A DNA stretch of 64,000 nt, taken from positions 1 through 64,000 of the forward strand of contig NZ_JAHNZT010000023.1 in assembly GCF_019039035.1 (NCBI RefSeq), in the 5' to 3' direction. This DNA is from Citreicoccus inhibens (GTDB lineage: Bacteria; Myxococcota; Myxococcia; Myxococcales; Myxococcaceae). Positions 8,707 through 18,049 of this stretch are shown here, in pieces (positions within the stretch are counted from its first letter, which is position 1; every line of letters begins with the position of its first letter). Below the pieces are notes generated by a model that was not told the origin of the DNA, did not search any database, and saw nothing but the letters and a program-made list of their open reading frames with translations. The translations under genes were made by a program, and so were the position numbers.

Positions 8707-10563
8707 TCACTCGCCTATCTGGATCGCGGGTTGGGCCGCGCGCCGTCGAAGCAGCTGCTCGATGATGAGGGGACGCGGCCTGAGCGCGTCGTCCAGCGGG
8801 ACGGCCGCGTCCGGGCGAGGAATGCCTCGCGGGTCCAACTTCTCCCACCACTCCCGCCACTGGGCAATCACGGCGGCGCGCTCGGCGACAGGCGCTTGGA
8901 AGTCGAAGCGCGGCAGCCGCGCGGAGGAGCCCGCGAGCGCCGGACGCACCCCACCCGCCTGGGTCACGAGTCGCTCCAAGGATTGCCAGGCCACGCGACG
9001 GACCGCGGGATAGTCGTCCTCCAAGGCCTGGGTGAGGAAGGGCACGGCCCAGAGCCGCGCCAAGGGTTGAGCGGTGGCGCTGCGTGCATCCCCCAGCGCC
9101 GACGCCGCGACCACACGCTGCACCACGTCCCCAGCGAGCAGCGCGCGGATGCTCTCGGCCACGTCGAAGCTTGAATCCACTGGGAGGTCCTCGCGGGGCG
9201 GCAGGCCCCGCTGCGCCTGGAGCGTGGTGGCCGCCCACTTCGCGCTCCGGTCGGTGTGACACAAGGTGCAGGCCTCCGGCATCTCCTGTCGCCACGCGCG
9301 CGATGGGTCCGGCGTCTGGATGCGATGCGAGGGATGCACCGTCATCACGCCATAGACCATCTTCGGCATGTGGCAGGCGTAGCAGTCCGTACCCGCCGAG
9401 CCCTCGCGGTGACGGCTGTGCCCGGCCGCGCGCGCGACGAGGTCCGCGTGGCAGCTCCGGCACGCCTCGGGTCCGCGCATCTCGGGTTCGAGCATCCCGC
9501 GAGGATCCCCCGCGTGCATCGCGTGGCAGTGCGTGCACGTCAGCCCGCCGCGCTGGAAGTCCTTCGACAACAACAGGCCCTGGTACTCATAGGCCGTCAG
9601 ACGCGGCGTGCCGTCCCGCCAGAAGCGCAGCGACACGTCCACGCCTTGGAGGTGACTGTCACGCTGCAGCGGCGCGGTGTAGCGCGAGAGGTCCTCTCCC
9701 GCAGTGTACGGATCGCCGTTCGACAGGAACTCGCGGATGCGCGCCAACGGCTCCGGCGTGCGCTGCCCGTGGCAGTGGCCACAGACCTGCACACGAGGCA
9801 GCGCGTCCAGGCGCTCCGGATTCAGGATGGAGAGGTCCGAGGCCCCTGAGTAATGCAGGTAGTAGCGACGCACCGGTGAGGTGTTGCGCGCCACGTGCTC
9901 GGCCCCCGGGCCATGGCAGGCCTCGCAGGCGATGCCCAGCTCCGCCACGTGACTGTCGAAGCGGGCGCGCTCCCAGTCGTAGCCCGGCTGCGCCTTCACG
10001 TTGTGGCAGAAGATGCAGTTGCCATCCCAGAGCGAGCGGTGCGCGTTGAAGTCCAGCCCATCCGGGTCCAGGAAGCCCGCGCTCAGGTGGAACCAGCGCC
10101 GACCTTCGATGTCCCACGCGACGGGCAAGCGGATGTACCGGTCCCCCTCACGCACCAGGTACTGCTGCACCCGCCGAGAGCCCACCGTGCGCGCCACCAC
10201 CTGCTGGCGGATGCGCCCTTCTCCATCACGCGTCTCGACGAGGAAGTGTCCCCCCTCGCGAAGGAAGCGCGAGGTGACCCCCTCCACGGTGAGGCTCACG
10301 CCGCGGAAGTCGCCCAGCACCGAGTCCGCCGTCGCCTCCTGCGTCATCGTCCGATGGAACGTGCGGCGCCAGCTCTCCTCGTGCACGGGATGACAGGCCC
10401 GGCACGCGTCGGAGCCGACGTACTCGACGGGCGCCAACGCCACCGGAGTCCGCACGTCGCGAGCCGCGGAGCGCACGCGCCACACGAGCAGCCCCGCCCC
10501 CAACGCGATCGCGAGTCCCCACACCAGGACACTCCCGCGGCTCCCCTCACCCCGTCGCCTCAT
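8707..10563 (-). CDS. Octaheme c-type cytochrome with C-terminal HEAT-like region
   Basis: A 618-residue protein with an N-terminal signal anchor (residues about 11-28) that places it in the periplasm. Eight CxxCH haem sites are visible in order: CRACH (54-58), CIFCH, CEACH, CGHCH, CTHCH, CRSCH, CYACH and CTLCH. After the last haem site the C-terminal 150 residues are alpha-helical and resemble HEAT repeats (VVAASALGDARS, VRRVAWQSLERLV). Multiheme cytochromes of this kind pass electrons between quinol-side partners and periplasmic acceptors. The substrate is not readable. It forms an operon with the membrane protein that starts one base after its stop. Confidence 0.85.
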   Translation of the reverse strand: MRRRGEGSRGSVLVWGLAIALGAGLLVWRVRSAARDVRTPVALAPVEYVGSDACRACHPVHEESWRRTFHRTMTQEATADSVLGDFRGVSLTVEGVTSRFLREGGHFLVETRDGEGRIRQQVVARTVGSRRVQQYLVREGDRYIRLPVAWDIEGRRWFHLSAGFLDPDGLDFNAHRSLWDGNCIFCHNVKAQPGYDWERARFDSHVAELGIACEACHGPGAEHVARNTSPVRRYYLHYSGASDLSILNPERLDALPRVQVCGHCHGQRTPEPLARIREFLSNGDPYTAGEDLSRYTAPLQRDSHLQGVDVSLRFWRDGTPRLTAYEYQGLLLSKDFQRGGLTCTHCHAMHAGDPRGMLEPEMRGPEACRSCHADLVARAAGHSRHREGSAGTDCYACHMPKMVYGVMTVHPSHRIQTPDPSRAWRQEMPEACTLCHTDRSAKWAATTLQAQRGLPPREDLPVDSSFDVAESIRALLAGDVVQRVVAASALGDARSATAQPLARLWAVPFLTQALEDDYPAVRRVAWQSLERLVTQAGGVRPALAGSSARLPRFDFQAPVAERAAVIAQWREWWEKLDPRGIPRPDAAVPLDDALRPRPLIIEQLLRRRAAQPAIQIGE

Positions 10564-10762
10564 GAGGTCAACTCGGCCCCGGGCTTCACGCGCTTATTCC
10601 TGTGATTTCCTGAGATGCATTCACCGTTCTTAATCCGGCCTTGATCAATTGTGATTCCGACCCACGCATGGTACCAAATCCGCTCCGGCGGGATTGATCC
10701 GTTGGAGCAACACGGGCCAGCGAATTGGACGACAGGTCGCGGCCCGACATGCGGGGCCACAC

Positions 10763-13700
10763 TTGAAGAATCAATCTGCAACGCGACGGCCCGGGAGCTC
10801 CCGGAGCGCGATCGCCGCGAAGCTCCTGGGCGCGGTCTGGCTGGTGACCACACTGGGTTGCCACGGTGCGGGCCAGGAGGCCCAGCCCACATCCTCGGAG
10901 GAGACGTCGAGCAGCGGAGCGACCCACAAGGTTCAGCTCAGCGCTGCGGCGGCCGCCAGGCTGGAGCAGCATGGCGCCAAGGTCGTGGGCGACTACGGCG
11001 CCTTCAAGGTGCTCGAGGTCGACGAGGCCGGGGCGAGCTCCCTGCCTGAGGGCGCGGAGATCCGCGATGACTACAACGAGATCCTGCTGAACACGGGGAC
11101 CCTCGACACATCCTCGGTGCAGGGCAAGTCGCTGCGCGCGCTGACGGCGCCGGTGAGCAAGGGCTTCCACATCGTGCAGTTCGCGGGCCCCGTGCGGCCC
11201 GAGTGGTACCAGGCCCTGGTGGCCACGGGCGTGCGGGTCGTCACGTACATCCCGAACAACGCGTACATCGTCTACGGCGACGCGCCCACGCTCTCGGGCC
11301 TCCAGAAGCACGTGTCGCGCGCAAGCTCGGGCATCCAGTGGAGCGGCGAGTACCTGACGGACTACAAGCTGCACCCGTCCATCCAGTCCGCGGACCCCAA
11401 GGTCTACAGCATCCAGTTGCTCAAGGACTCGGCTGAGAACGCGCTCACGCTGAACCTCCTCAACCAGCTCCAGTACCGCGTGCCGGTGGTGCAGGAGAGC
11501 CAGGACTACGTGAACGTGGTGGCCTACGTGAACCGCGACGCGGTCTACGAGTTGGTCTCCCGTCCGGACGTGTTCTCCATCAACCCGCGTGCGCCGCGCC
11601 GGAAGTTCGACGAGCGGCAGAACATGATCGTCTCCGGCAACCTCAACGGGAAGAACCCCACGGGGCCGGGCTACCTGGCGTGGCTTGCGTCCAAGGGCTT
11701 CACGCAGGAGCAGTTCACCGCCTCGGGCTTTGGCGTGGACGTCAGCGACAGCGGCCTGGACAACGGCACGACGCAGCCGAACCACTTCGGCCTCTACCTG
11801 CGCGGCGACATCACCGGCACGAGCCGCGTGGTGTACAGCCGCCTCGAGGGCACCCCGAACACGGGCAGCACCCTGCAGGGCTGCGACGGTCACGGCACCC
11901 TGAACACGCACATCATCGCGGGCTACTCCAACCGGACGGGCGCGCCGTTCGCGGACTCCGCGGGCTATGACTACGGGCTGGGTGTTGCCCCGTTCGTGAA
12001 GGTGGGCGCGTCCGTGGTGTTCGACCCGGACTGGACCGACGCGATCTACGAGGACCTCCAGGCCCGCGCGTACCGAGACGGCATGCGCATCAGCAGCAAC
12101 AGCTGGGGCGCGGACGAGAACATCTACGACTCCGACGCGCAGCGGTACGACGCCCTCGTGCGCGACGCGCAGCCCACGGGCTCGGCCGTCCCGGCGCCGG
12201 GCAACCAGGAAATGGTCATCGTGTTCGCGGCAGGCAACGCGGGCCCCGCCACCAAGACGCTGGGCACGCCGGGCACGGCGAAGAACATCATCACGGTGGG
12301 CGCCTCGGAGAACGTGCAGGCCTTCGGCGGCGCGGACATGTGCGCCACGCCCGACAGCGAGGCGGACAGCGCGCTCGACATGGTCGGCTTCTCCAGCCGC
12401 GGCCCCACGACGGACGGCCGCAAGAAGCCGGACATCGTCGCGCCGGGCACGCACGTGTCCGGCGGCGTGGCGCAGAGCGCGGAGCAGCGCGCGAACCCGC
12501 CCGCCTTCCCCAACGGCAAGGCGCTCTCGTGCTTCGTCGCGGACGGCGTCTGCGGTGGCCCGAGCAACTCCCCCTACTTCCCCACGACGCAGCAGTGGTA
12601 CTCGGCGTCGTCCGGCACCAGCCACTCCACGCCGGCGGTCGCCGGTGGCGCGGCGCTCGTGCGCCAGTACTTCATCAACCAGGGCGTCACGCCGCCCAGC
12701 GCGGCGATGACCAAGGCGTACCTGATGAACTCCACCCGTTACCTGACGGGCACGGGCGCCAACGACGACCTGTACTCCAACAACCAGGGCATGGGCATGA
12801 TGGACCTGGGCATGGCCTTCGACGGCGTCGCGCGCAAGCTCGCGGACCAGACGCCCGAGGACCTCTTCACCGCCACGGGCCAGACGCGCGTCTTCACGGG
12901 CGCGGTGAAGGACTCCACCAAGCCGTTCCGCGTGACCCTGGCCTGGACGGACGCGCCGGGCTCCACCACGGGAAGCGCGTGGAAGAACAACCTGGACCTG
13001 TCGGTGGACGTCGGCGGCAAGAGCTACAAGGGCAACGTCTTCACGAAGGGCGACTCCGTCACGGGCGGCACGGCGGATGACAAGAACAACGTGGAGAGCG
13101 TCTTCCTGCCCGCGGGCGTCTCGGGGGCCTTCACGGTCACGGTGACGGCGGCGAACATCAACTCCAACGGCGTGCCGAACAACACCCCGGCGCTGGACCA
13201 GGACTTCGCGCTCGTCGTCTACAACAGCTGCAACGACACCTCCGCGCAGCCCAGCAGCGTGACGGCCTCGGTGGCCGGCGACAACGTCATCAACCTGGCC
13301 TGGGCGGCGAACGACGCCACGGCCTACAACGTGTACCGCGCCACCACCGCGGGCGGCCCGTATACGCGCATCGCCACCACGACCAGCGCGGCCTACTCGG
13401 ACACGAGCGTGTCCGGCGGCACGACGTACTTCTACGTGGTCCGCGGCGTCATCTGCGCCGAGTCCACGGCCTCCGCGGAGGTCTCCGCCACCGCGACGGG
13501 CCAGTGCACCTTGCAGCCCGCCTTCGACGGCCTCACCTCGGCCGCGAGCGCTGGCACCAGCTTCTGCGCCGACACGCTGTCCTGGTCCGCGGCCACCCCG
13601 CGCTGCGGCGGCACGCTGAGCTACTCCGTCTACCGCTCCACCACGGCGGGCTTCGCCCCGTCCGAGGCCACGCGCATCGCCACGGGCCTCACCGCCACCA

Positions 13701-16700
13701 CGTTCGCGGATGACGCGGACCTGGCCTCGGGCACCCGGTACTACTACGTGGTCCGCGCGACGGAGACCGCCGGCGCGACCGTGGAGGAGAAGAACACCGT
13801 GGAGCGGTCCGCGACGCCGTACGGCGCCTCGCTCCCCGGCCTGCGCTACAGCGACGACTTCGACAACAACCGTCCGGCCAACGCGGCCGCGTACTGGATT
13901 GCCACGGCGCAGACGGGCAGCACGAACACGCTCAACATCGTCACGAACTGCCACTACCAGTCCGCGACGAAGTCGTATCGCTTCGGCGCGGCCGCGACGA
14001 CGTGCGGCGGCACCTACCCCATCAACACGGCGACCACGCTGGCACTGGGCGGCAACGGCACCACGGCCGGCATCAACGGCTTCGCCATCCCGGCGGGCAC
14101 CACCGCCGCGACGCTGTCGTTCAACGTCTGGTACAAGTTCGAGAACCTGTGGGACGGCGCCTATCTCGTGTACAGCACCACGGGCGCGGCGGGTCCCTGG
14201 ACCAACGTGGCCGACGCGGTGACGGCGAACGCGCCGTACATCACCGCCGGTGGCTATGACGGCGCGCTGACCAGCACCCCCACCACCCGCGTCTGGACGA
14301 ACAGCAACGCGGGCGCGAACGGCGCGCTCAAGGCCGTCTCCGTCAACCTCAACGCGCTGGCGGGCCAGACGGTGTGGTTCGGCTTCCGCTTCTACAGCGG
14401 TAGCAAGACCGTGGCCGAGGGCCTCTACCTCGACAACGTCAGCCTGGTCGCGGACGCCGTGGAGAGCTGCACGACCAAGCCGCAGAACGCGGGAGCGGCC
14501 GTGGGCTACACGCTGAGCGGACTGTCCGGCACCACGCCGGTGGGCTCGCCTGCGACCTTCACCGTGAAGGCGGTCGACGCGCTGGGTCTGGTGGCGACGG
14601 GCTACACGGGCACGGCGGCCATCACCTCCACGGACACGAGCGCGGAGCTGCCCACGAGCGTCACGTTCGCGCAGGGCGTGGCGACCCAAGTCGCCATCAC
14701 GTTCCACACCCTGGGCGCGCAGACCGTCACCGCGACGGACACGGCGAACGCGGCGTTCACCGCGTCGGCGAACACCACCGTCGTCTCGGGGCTGGCCAAG
14801 TCGCTCGCGTTCACGTCCACCGTGGGCGATGCCGTCGCGGGCACCGCCTTCTCGCCGGTCGTGAAGGTCAGCATCAAGGACGCGTTCGGCAACGACGTCA
14901 CGTCGGCCACGAACAACATCATGCTCACCCTGGGCGGCGCGACGGGCGGCACGCTCTCCGGCACCACCACCGTGGCGGCCGTCAACGGCGTGGCGACCTT
15001 CAGCAACCTGTCCATCAACAAGGTGGGCACGGGCTACACGCTGGTCGCCACGAGCGCGGGCCTCACGGACGCCACCAGCACGGCGTTCAATGTCACCGCG
15101 GGCTCGACCGCCAAGCTCGCCATCCGCACGCAGCCGTCCAACGGCACCGCGGGCGCGGTCCTGTCGCCGGCGTTCCAGGTCGCCATCGTGGATGCCTTCG
15201 GCAACGCCACGCACGGCACGGAGCAGGTGACGGTCACCCTGACGGGCGGCACGCTGTCTGGCACCACCACCGTGGCGGCCGTGGACGGCGTGGCGACCTT
15301 CAGTGACTTGTCCATCGCCAAGGCGGGCACGGGCTACACGCTCGTGGCCTCCAGCAACGGCTTGCCCCAGGTGACCAGCGAGACCTTCGCCATCGCCGTG
15401 GGACCGGCCGCCAAGCTCGTCCTGCGCGCGCAGCCGGCGAATGGGACCTCGGGCGCGGTTCTGTCGCCGGCGCTCCAGGTCGCTGTCGTCGACGCGTTCG
15501 ACAACGCCGTCGTCGACACCCGCTCCATCACGGTCGCCCTGGCCGGCGGTACCGCGGGCGCGACGCTGTCCGGCACCACCACGGTGGCGACGGCGGCGGG
15601 CGTGGCGACCTTCGGTGACCTGTCCATCAACAAGGCGGGCACGGGCTACACGCTCGTCGCCAGCACCAGCGCGCTGCCGAACGCCTCCAGCACCGCGTTC
15701 AACGTCGCCGCGGGCGCGGCGCACCACGTGGCGATCGCGCAGCAACCGTCCACCGTGGCCGCGGGCAGCGCCATCGCTCCGGCGGTCTCGGTTCAGGTGT
15801 TGGACGCCGTGGGCAACCTCGTCACCCAGGGTGGCACCGTGGTCACCGTCGCGCTCGGCAACAACCCGAGCGGTGGCACGCTGTCCGGCACCACCTCGGT
15901 GGCGGCCGTCAACGGCGTGGCGGCCTTCAGCGACCTGTCCATCAACAAGGTGGGCACGGGCTACACCCTCGCGGTGGGCGGCAACGGCCTCACCGGTGCG
16001 ACGACCGCCGCCTTCGACGTGCAGCCGGGCGCCGCGGCGCAGCTCGTGTTCGAGCAGGGTCCGGCGGCGGCGCTCGCCTCGGGTGAGGTGTTCTCCGCGC
16101 GCGTGGCGGTGCTCGACGCGCAGGGCAACAAGACGCACGGCACGACGCAGGTCTCCCTGTCGCTGGCGAACGCCGCGGGCGCGACTCTGCGCGGCAACAC
16201 CGTGGTGAACGCGGTGGATGGCGTGGCCACCTTCACGCTCTTGTCCGTCGCCAAGGCGGGCACTGGCTACATGCTGAAGGCGGAGGCCGCGGGCGCGGTC
16301 GCCGCGAGCTCGTCTGCCTTCCGCGTCAACGCGCCTCCGGCGACACAGCTCGCCTTCCGCGCGGCCCCGGGCAACATCCAGGCGGGCGCCACGCTGTCGA
16401 CCCTCGAGGTCGAGGTGCTCGATGGCTCCGGGCAGCGCGTCACCGAGGGGACGGTCCACGTCACGCTGGCGCTGGGCGCGAATGCCGCCCAGGGACAGCT
16501 GCTGGGCACGCTCGAGGTGGACTCCGTCAACGGCGTGGCCACGTTCAAGGGCGTGTCGCTGCGCAAGGCCGGCACGGGCTACACGCTGGTGGCGAGCGCT
16601 TCGGGCGTCTCCAGCGTGACGAGCGCGGCGTTCACGGTGGCTCCGGCCGCCCCCGCCCGCTACACCGTGACGCTGGCGGCGACCACCGCGGCCGGTCAGG

Positions 16701-17335
16701 AGATCTCGTTCTCCGCCGCCGCCTTCGACGCCTACGACAACGCCTGCACGCAGTACACGGGCGCCGCCCGCGTGACGTCCACCGACGGGGCGGCGGTGCT
16801 GCCCTCCTCCGTGACGTTCGCGGCGGGCGTGGTGACGGACGCGAAGGTGACGTTCAAGACGGGGGGCGCGCAGACGCTCACCCTCACGGATGCGGCGCAG
16901 GCGAGCCTCACCGCCTCCGCGCAGACGACGGTGTCGCCGTACGCGGCCCCCACCGTGGCCATCACCAGCCCGAGCAACAACGCCAAGGTGTCCGGCAGCG
17001 TCAGCGTCATCGCCAAGGCAGTGGCGGCGCCGGGGACCACCATCGCCAAGGTCACCCTGTTCGTGGATGGCGCGGAGATCGCCACGGGCAAGACGGCCAC
17101 GGTGTCCGGCTCGTGGGACAGCCGGGGCGCCAAGGCCGGCACGACGCACACCCTCACCGCGGTGGTCGTCGACAGCACGGGTAACTCGGTGACGTCCGCG
17201 CCTGTCACGGTCGTCATCGAGGCGGAGAGCGGCGGCTGCAGCGCGGCCTCCGGTGGCGAGGCGGGCCTGTATGCGGGCCTCCTGGCGCTGGCGCAGGTCG
17301 TCGTCCTGCGTCGCCGCCGCAACCGGGTGGCCTGA
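10763..17335 (+). CDS. Secreted subtilase (S8) with Fn3, tandem Ig-like repeats and MYXO-CTERM tail
   Basis: A giant exported serine protease of about 2190 residues. The preferred start is TTG at 10763, giving a short basic n-region and lipobox LGC; TTG at 10694 is the alternative. A pro-region is followed by the S8 domain with catalytic Asp329 (VDVSDSGLD), His377 (CDGHGT) and Ser620 (SSGTSHSTPA). Then come Fn3-like modules, a region with a jelly-roll look, six tandem repeats of about 103 residues carrying DAFGN, LSGTTTV and GTGYTL motifs (bases about 14790-16650), flanking Ig-like domains, a final Ig-like domain, and a tail with GGCSA, one membrane helix and RRRR. The tail matches the MYXO-CTERM surface-sorting signal. 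Likely surface-displayed or released for protein degradation or predation. Confidence 0.9.
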   Translation: MKNQSATRRPGSSRSAIAAKLLGAVWLVTTLGCHGAGQEAQPTSSEETSSSGATHKVQLSAAAAARLEQHGAKVVGDYGAFKVLEVDEAGASSLPEGAEIRDDYNEILLNTGTLDTSSVQGKSLRALTAPVSKGFHIVQFAGPVRPEWYQALVATGVRVVTYIPNNAYIVYGDAPTLSGLQKHVSRASSGIQWSGEYLTDYKLHPSIQSADPKVYSIQLLKDSAENALTLNLLNQLQYRVPVVQESQDYVNVVAYVNRDAVYELVSRPDVFSINPRAPRRKFDERQNMIVSGNLNGKNPTGPGYLAWLASKGFTQEQFTASGFGVDVSDSGLDNGTTQPNHFGLYLRGDITGTSRVVYSRLEGTPNTGSTLQGCDGHGTLNTHIIAGYSNRTGAPFADSAGYDYGLGVAPFVKVGASVVFDPDWTDAIYEDLQARAYRDGMRISSNSWGADENIYDSDAQRYDALVRDAQPTGSAVPAPGNQEMVIVFAAGNAGPATKTLGTPGTAKNIITVGASENVQAFGGADMCATPDSEADSALDMVGFSSRGPTTDGRKKPDIVAPGTHVSGGVAQSAEQRANPPAFPNGKALSCFVADGVCGGPSNSPYFPTTQQWYSASSGTSHSTPAVAGGAALVRQYFINQGVTPPSAAMTKAYLMNSTRYLTGTGANDDLYSNNQGMGMMDLGMAFDGVARKLADQTPEDLFTATGQTRVFTGAVKDSTKPFRVTLAWTDAPGSTTGSAWKNNLDLSVDVGGKSYKGNVFTKGDSVTGGTADDKNNVESVFLPAGVSGAFTVTVTAANINSNGVPNNTPALDQDFALVVYNSCNDTSAQPSSVTASVAGDNVINLAWAANDATAYNVYRATTAGGPYTRIATTTSAAYSDTSVSGGTTYFYVVRGVICAESTASAEVSATATGQCTLQPAFDGLTSAASAGTSFCADTLSWSAATPRCGGTLSYSVYRSTTAGFAPSEATRIATGLTATTFADDADLASGTRYYYVVRATETAGATVEEKNTVERSATPYGASLPGLRYSDDFDNNRPANAAAYWIATAQTGSTNTLNIVTNCHYQSATKSYRFGAAATTCGGTYPINTATTLALGGNGTTAGINGFAIPAGTTAATLSFNVWYKFENLWDGAYLVYSTTGAAGPWTNVADAVTANAPYITAGGYDGALTSTPTTRVWTNSNAGANGALKAVSVNLNALAGQTVWFGFRFYSGSKTVAEGLYLDNVSLVADAVESCTTKPQNAGAAVGYTLSGLSGTTPVGSPATFTVKAVDALGLVATGYTGTAAITSTDTSAELPTSVTFAQGVATQVAITFHTLGAQTVTATDTANAAFTASANTTVVSGLAKSLAFTSTVGDAVAGTAFSPVVKVSIKDAFGNDVTSATNNIMLTLGGATGGTLSGTTTVAAVNGVATFSNLSINKVGTGYTLVATSAGLTDATSTAFNVTAGSTAKLAIRTQPSNGTAGAVLSPAFQVAIVDAFGNATHGTEQVTVTLTGGTLSGTTTVAAVDGVATFSDLSIAKAGTGYTLVASSNGLPQVTSETFAIAVGPAAKLVLRAQPANGTSGAVLSPALQVAVVDAFDNAVVDTRSITVALAGGTAGATLSGTTTVATAAGVATFGDLSINKAGTGYTLVASTSALPNASSTAFNVAAGAAHHVAIAQQPSTVAAGSAIAPAVSVQVLDAVGNLVTQGGTVVTVALGNNPSGGTLSGTTSVAAVNGVAAFSDLSINKVGTGYTLAVGGNGLTGATTAAFDVQPGAAAQLVFEQGPAAALASGEVFSARVAVLDAQGNKTHGTTQVSLSLANAAGATLRGNTVVNAVDGVATFTLLSVAKAGTGYMLKAEAAGAVAASSSAFRVNAPPATQLAFRAAPGNIQAGATLSTLEVEVLDGSGQRVTEGTVHVTLALGANAAQGQLLGTLEVDSVNGVATFKGVSLRKAGTGYTLVASASGVSSVTSAAFTVAPAAPARYTVTLAATTAAGQEISFSAAAFDAYDNACTQYTGAARVTSTDGAAVLPSSVTFAAGVVTDAKVTFKTGGAQTLTLTDAAQASLTASAQTTVSPYAAPTVAITSPSNNAKVSGSVSVIAKAVAAPGTTIAKVTLFVDGAEIATGKTATVSGSWDSRGAKAGTTHTLTAVVVDSTGNSVTSAPVTVVIEAESGGCSAASGGEAGLYAGLLALAQVVVLRRRRNRVA
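14790..16650 (+). repeat. Six tandem repeats of about 310 bp within the subtilase gene
   Basis: Each unit encodes about 103 residues and keeps DNA-level identity in blocks such as GGCACCACCACCGTGGCG, GTGGCGACCTTC and GGCACGGGCTACACGCT, at regular spacing near 14960, 15260, 15570, 15880, 16200 and 16520. The repeats are Ig-like stalk modules. The conserved blocks could allow unequal recombination that changes stalk length. Confidence 0.75.
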
Positions 17336-17347
17336 GTCCGGCCTGTC

Positions 17348-17377
17348 CTCCGAGGCGCTGAGGCAGGCGCCTCGGAG
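17348..17377 (+). terminator. Stem-loop 1 after the subtilase gene
   Basis: CTCCGAGGCGC pairs perfectly with GCGCCTCGGAG over 11 bp around an 8-base loop, 13 bp after the stop codon. No T-run follows, so it may act as an RNA-stabilising 3' hairpin or Rho-linked stop. Confidence 0.6.
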
Positions 17378-17378
17378 T

Positions 17379-17411
17379 CACTCGGACGGGGAAGCGCGTC
17401 CCGCCCGAGTG
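17379..17411 (+). terminator. Stem-loop 2 after the subtilase gene
   Basis: CACTCGGACGGG pairs with CCCGCCCGAGTG with one mismatch around a 9-base loop. It starts directly after stem-loop 1. Confidence 0.5.
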
Positions 17412-17435
17412 TCACCCCATCGCTGAGCAGCCATG

Positions 17436-17472
17436 AACGCGCCGGCGGGAGCTGCTCCCTCCGGCGCGTTTC
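17436..17472 (+). terminator. Stem-loop 3 after the subtilase gene, likely true terminator
   Basis: AACGCGCCGG-c-GGGAGC pairs with GCTCCC-t-CCGGCGCGTT, a 17-step stem with one internal mismatch and a one-base loop, followed by a short TTTCC tail. It is the strongest intrinsic-terminator-like structure of the three. Confidence 0.65.
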
Positions 17473-17539
17473 CATTGACGGGTGCCTGGGCGGCCCTGCG
17501 CCGCGTCAATCCGAGCGCTTCACCTGGAGGATGCGACCC

Positions 17540-17974
17540 TTGAATCCCCACCCCGCTGGCTCCGTCTCCCCTCCATCGCGGAGGTTCTCCTTGTCACGAC
17601 CATGGAGCAGGTGGTGGGCCCAGAGCGCGGCGCTGATCTTCCTCGTGGGGACAGCGCAGGCGACCGAGCCCGCCGAGTTGAAGGCGAAGGCCGACCGGCT
17701 CGCCCAGGAAGCGCGGGCCCTGGCGAAATCGAGCGGTTGTGGAGCCGTGGCGCAGTGCGAGGTGGCGGGCTTCGGCCACAAGGCGTGCGGCGGCCCGCGC
17801 GAGTTCATCGCCTACTGCACCCGGACCACGAACGTTCCGGCCCTCCAGGCGAAGCTCGACGCACTCACACAGGCAGAGCGTGACTGGCAACAGGCTGCGG
17901 GGCTGCGCTCGAACTGCGGCCTCACGCGACGCCCCCGGCCGCGCCTCGAGGACGGCCGGTGCGTCGCTCGGTGA
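17540..17974 (+). CDS. Small secreted Cys-containing protein, unknown function
   Basis: About 144 residues. GGAGG at 17526-17530 abuts the ATG at 17531 with no spacing but lies nine bases from the in-frame TTG at 17540, so I prefer the TTG; the ATG remains possible. A hydrophobic stretch ending AQA-TEP looks like a Sec signal peptidase site. The mature part has a short helical segment (LKAKADRLAQEARALAK) and Cys residues spaced CGAVAQC, ACGG, YCTR, NCGL, GRC. No family recognised. Confidence 0.5.
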   Translation: MNPHPAGSVSPPSRRFSLSRPWSRWWAQSAALIFLVGTAQATEPAELKAKADRLAQEARALAKSSGCGAVAQCEVAGFGHKACGGPREFIAYCTRTTNVPALQAKLDALTQAERDWQQAAGLRSNCGLTRRPRPRLEDGRCVAR

Positions 17975-18049
17975 GCAGGGTCGCGCAGACCCATCCACCC
18001 GACCCCGAGCGTGCTCCCCGGCGGCGTCCACCCGTGCTAGCCAAGCACC

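Noticed and set aside
14790..16650. Tandem DNA repeats as a mobile or CRISPR element
   Set aside because: They are in frame, encode regular Ig-like modules and stay within one gene.
10586..17149. A 2187-codon open frame on the - strand, opposite the subtilase gene
   Set aside because: Its product is a low-complexity Arg/His/Gly/Val string with no domain, typical of the antisense frame of a very GC3-rich gene.
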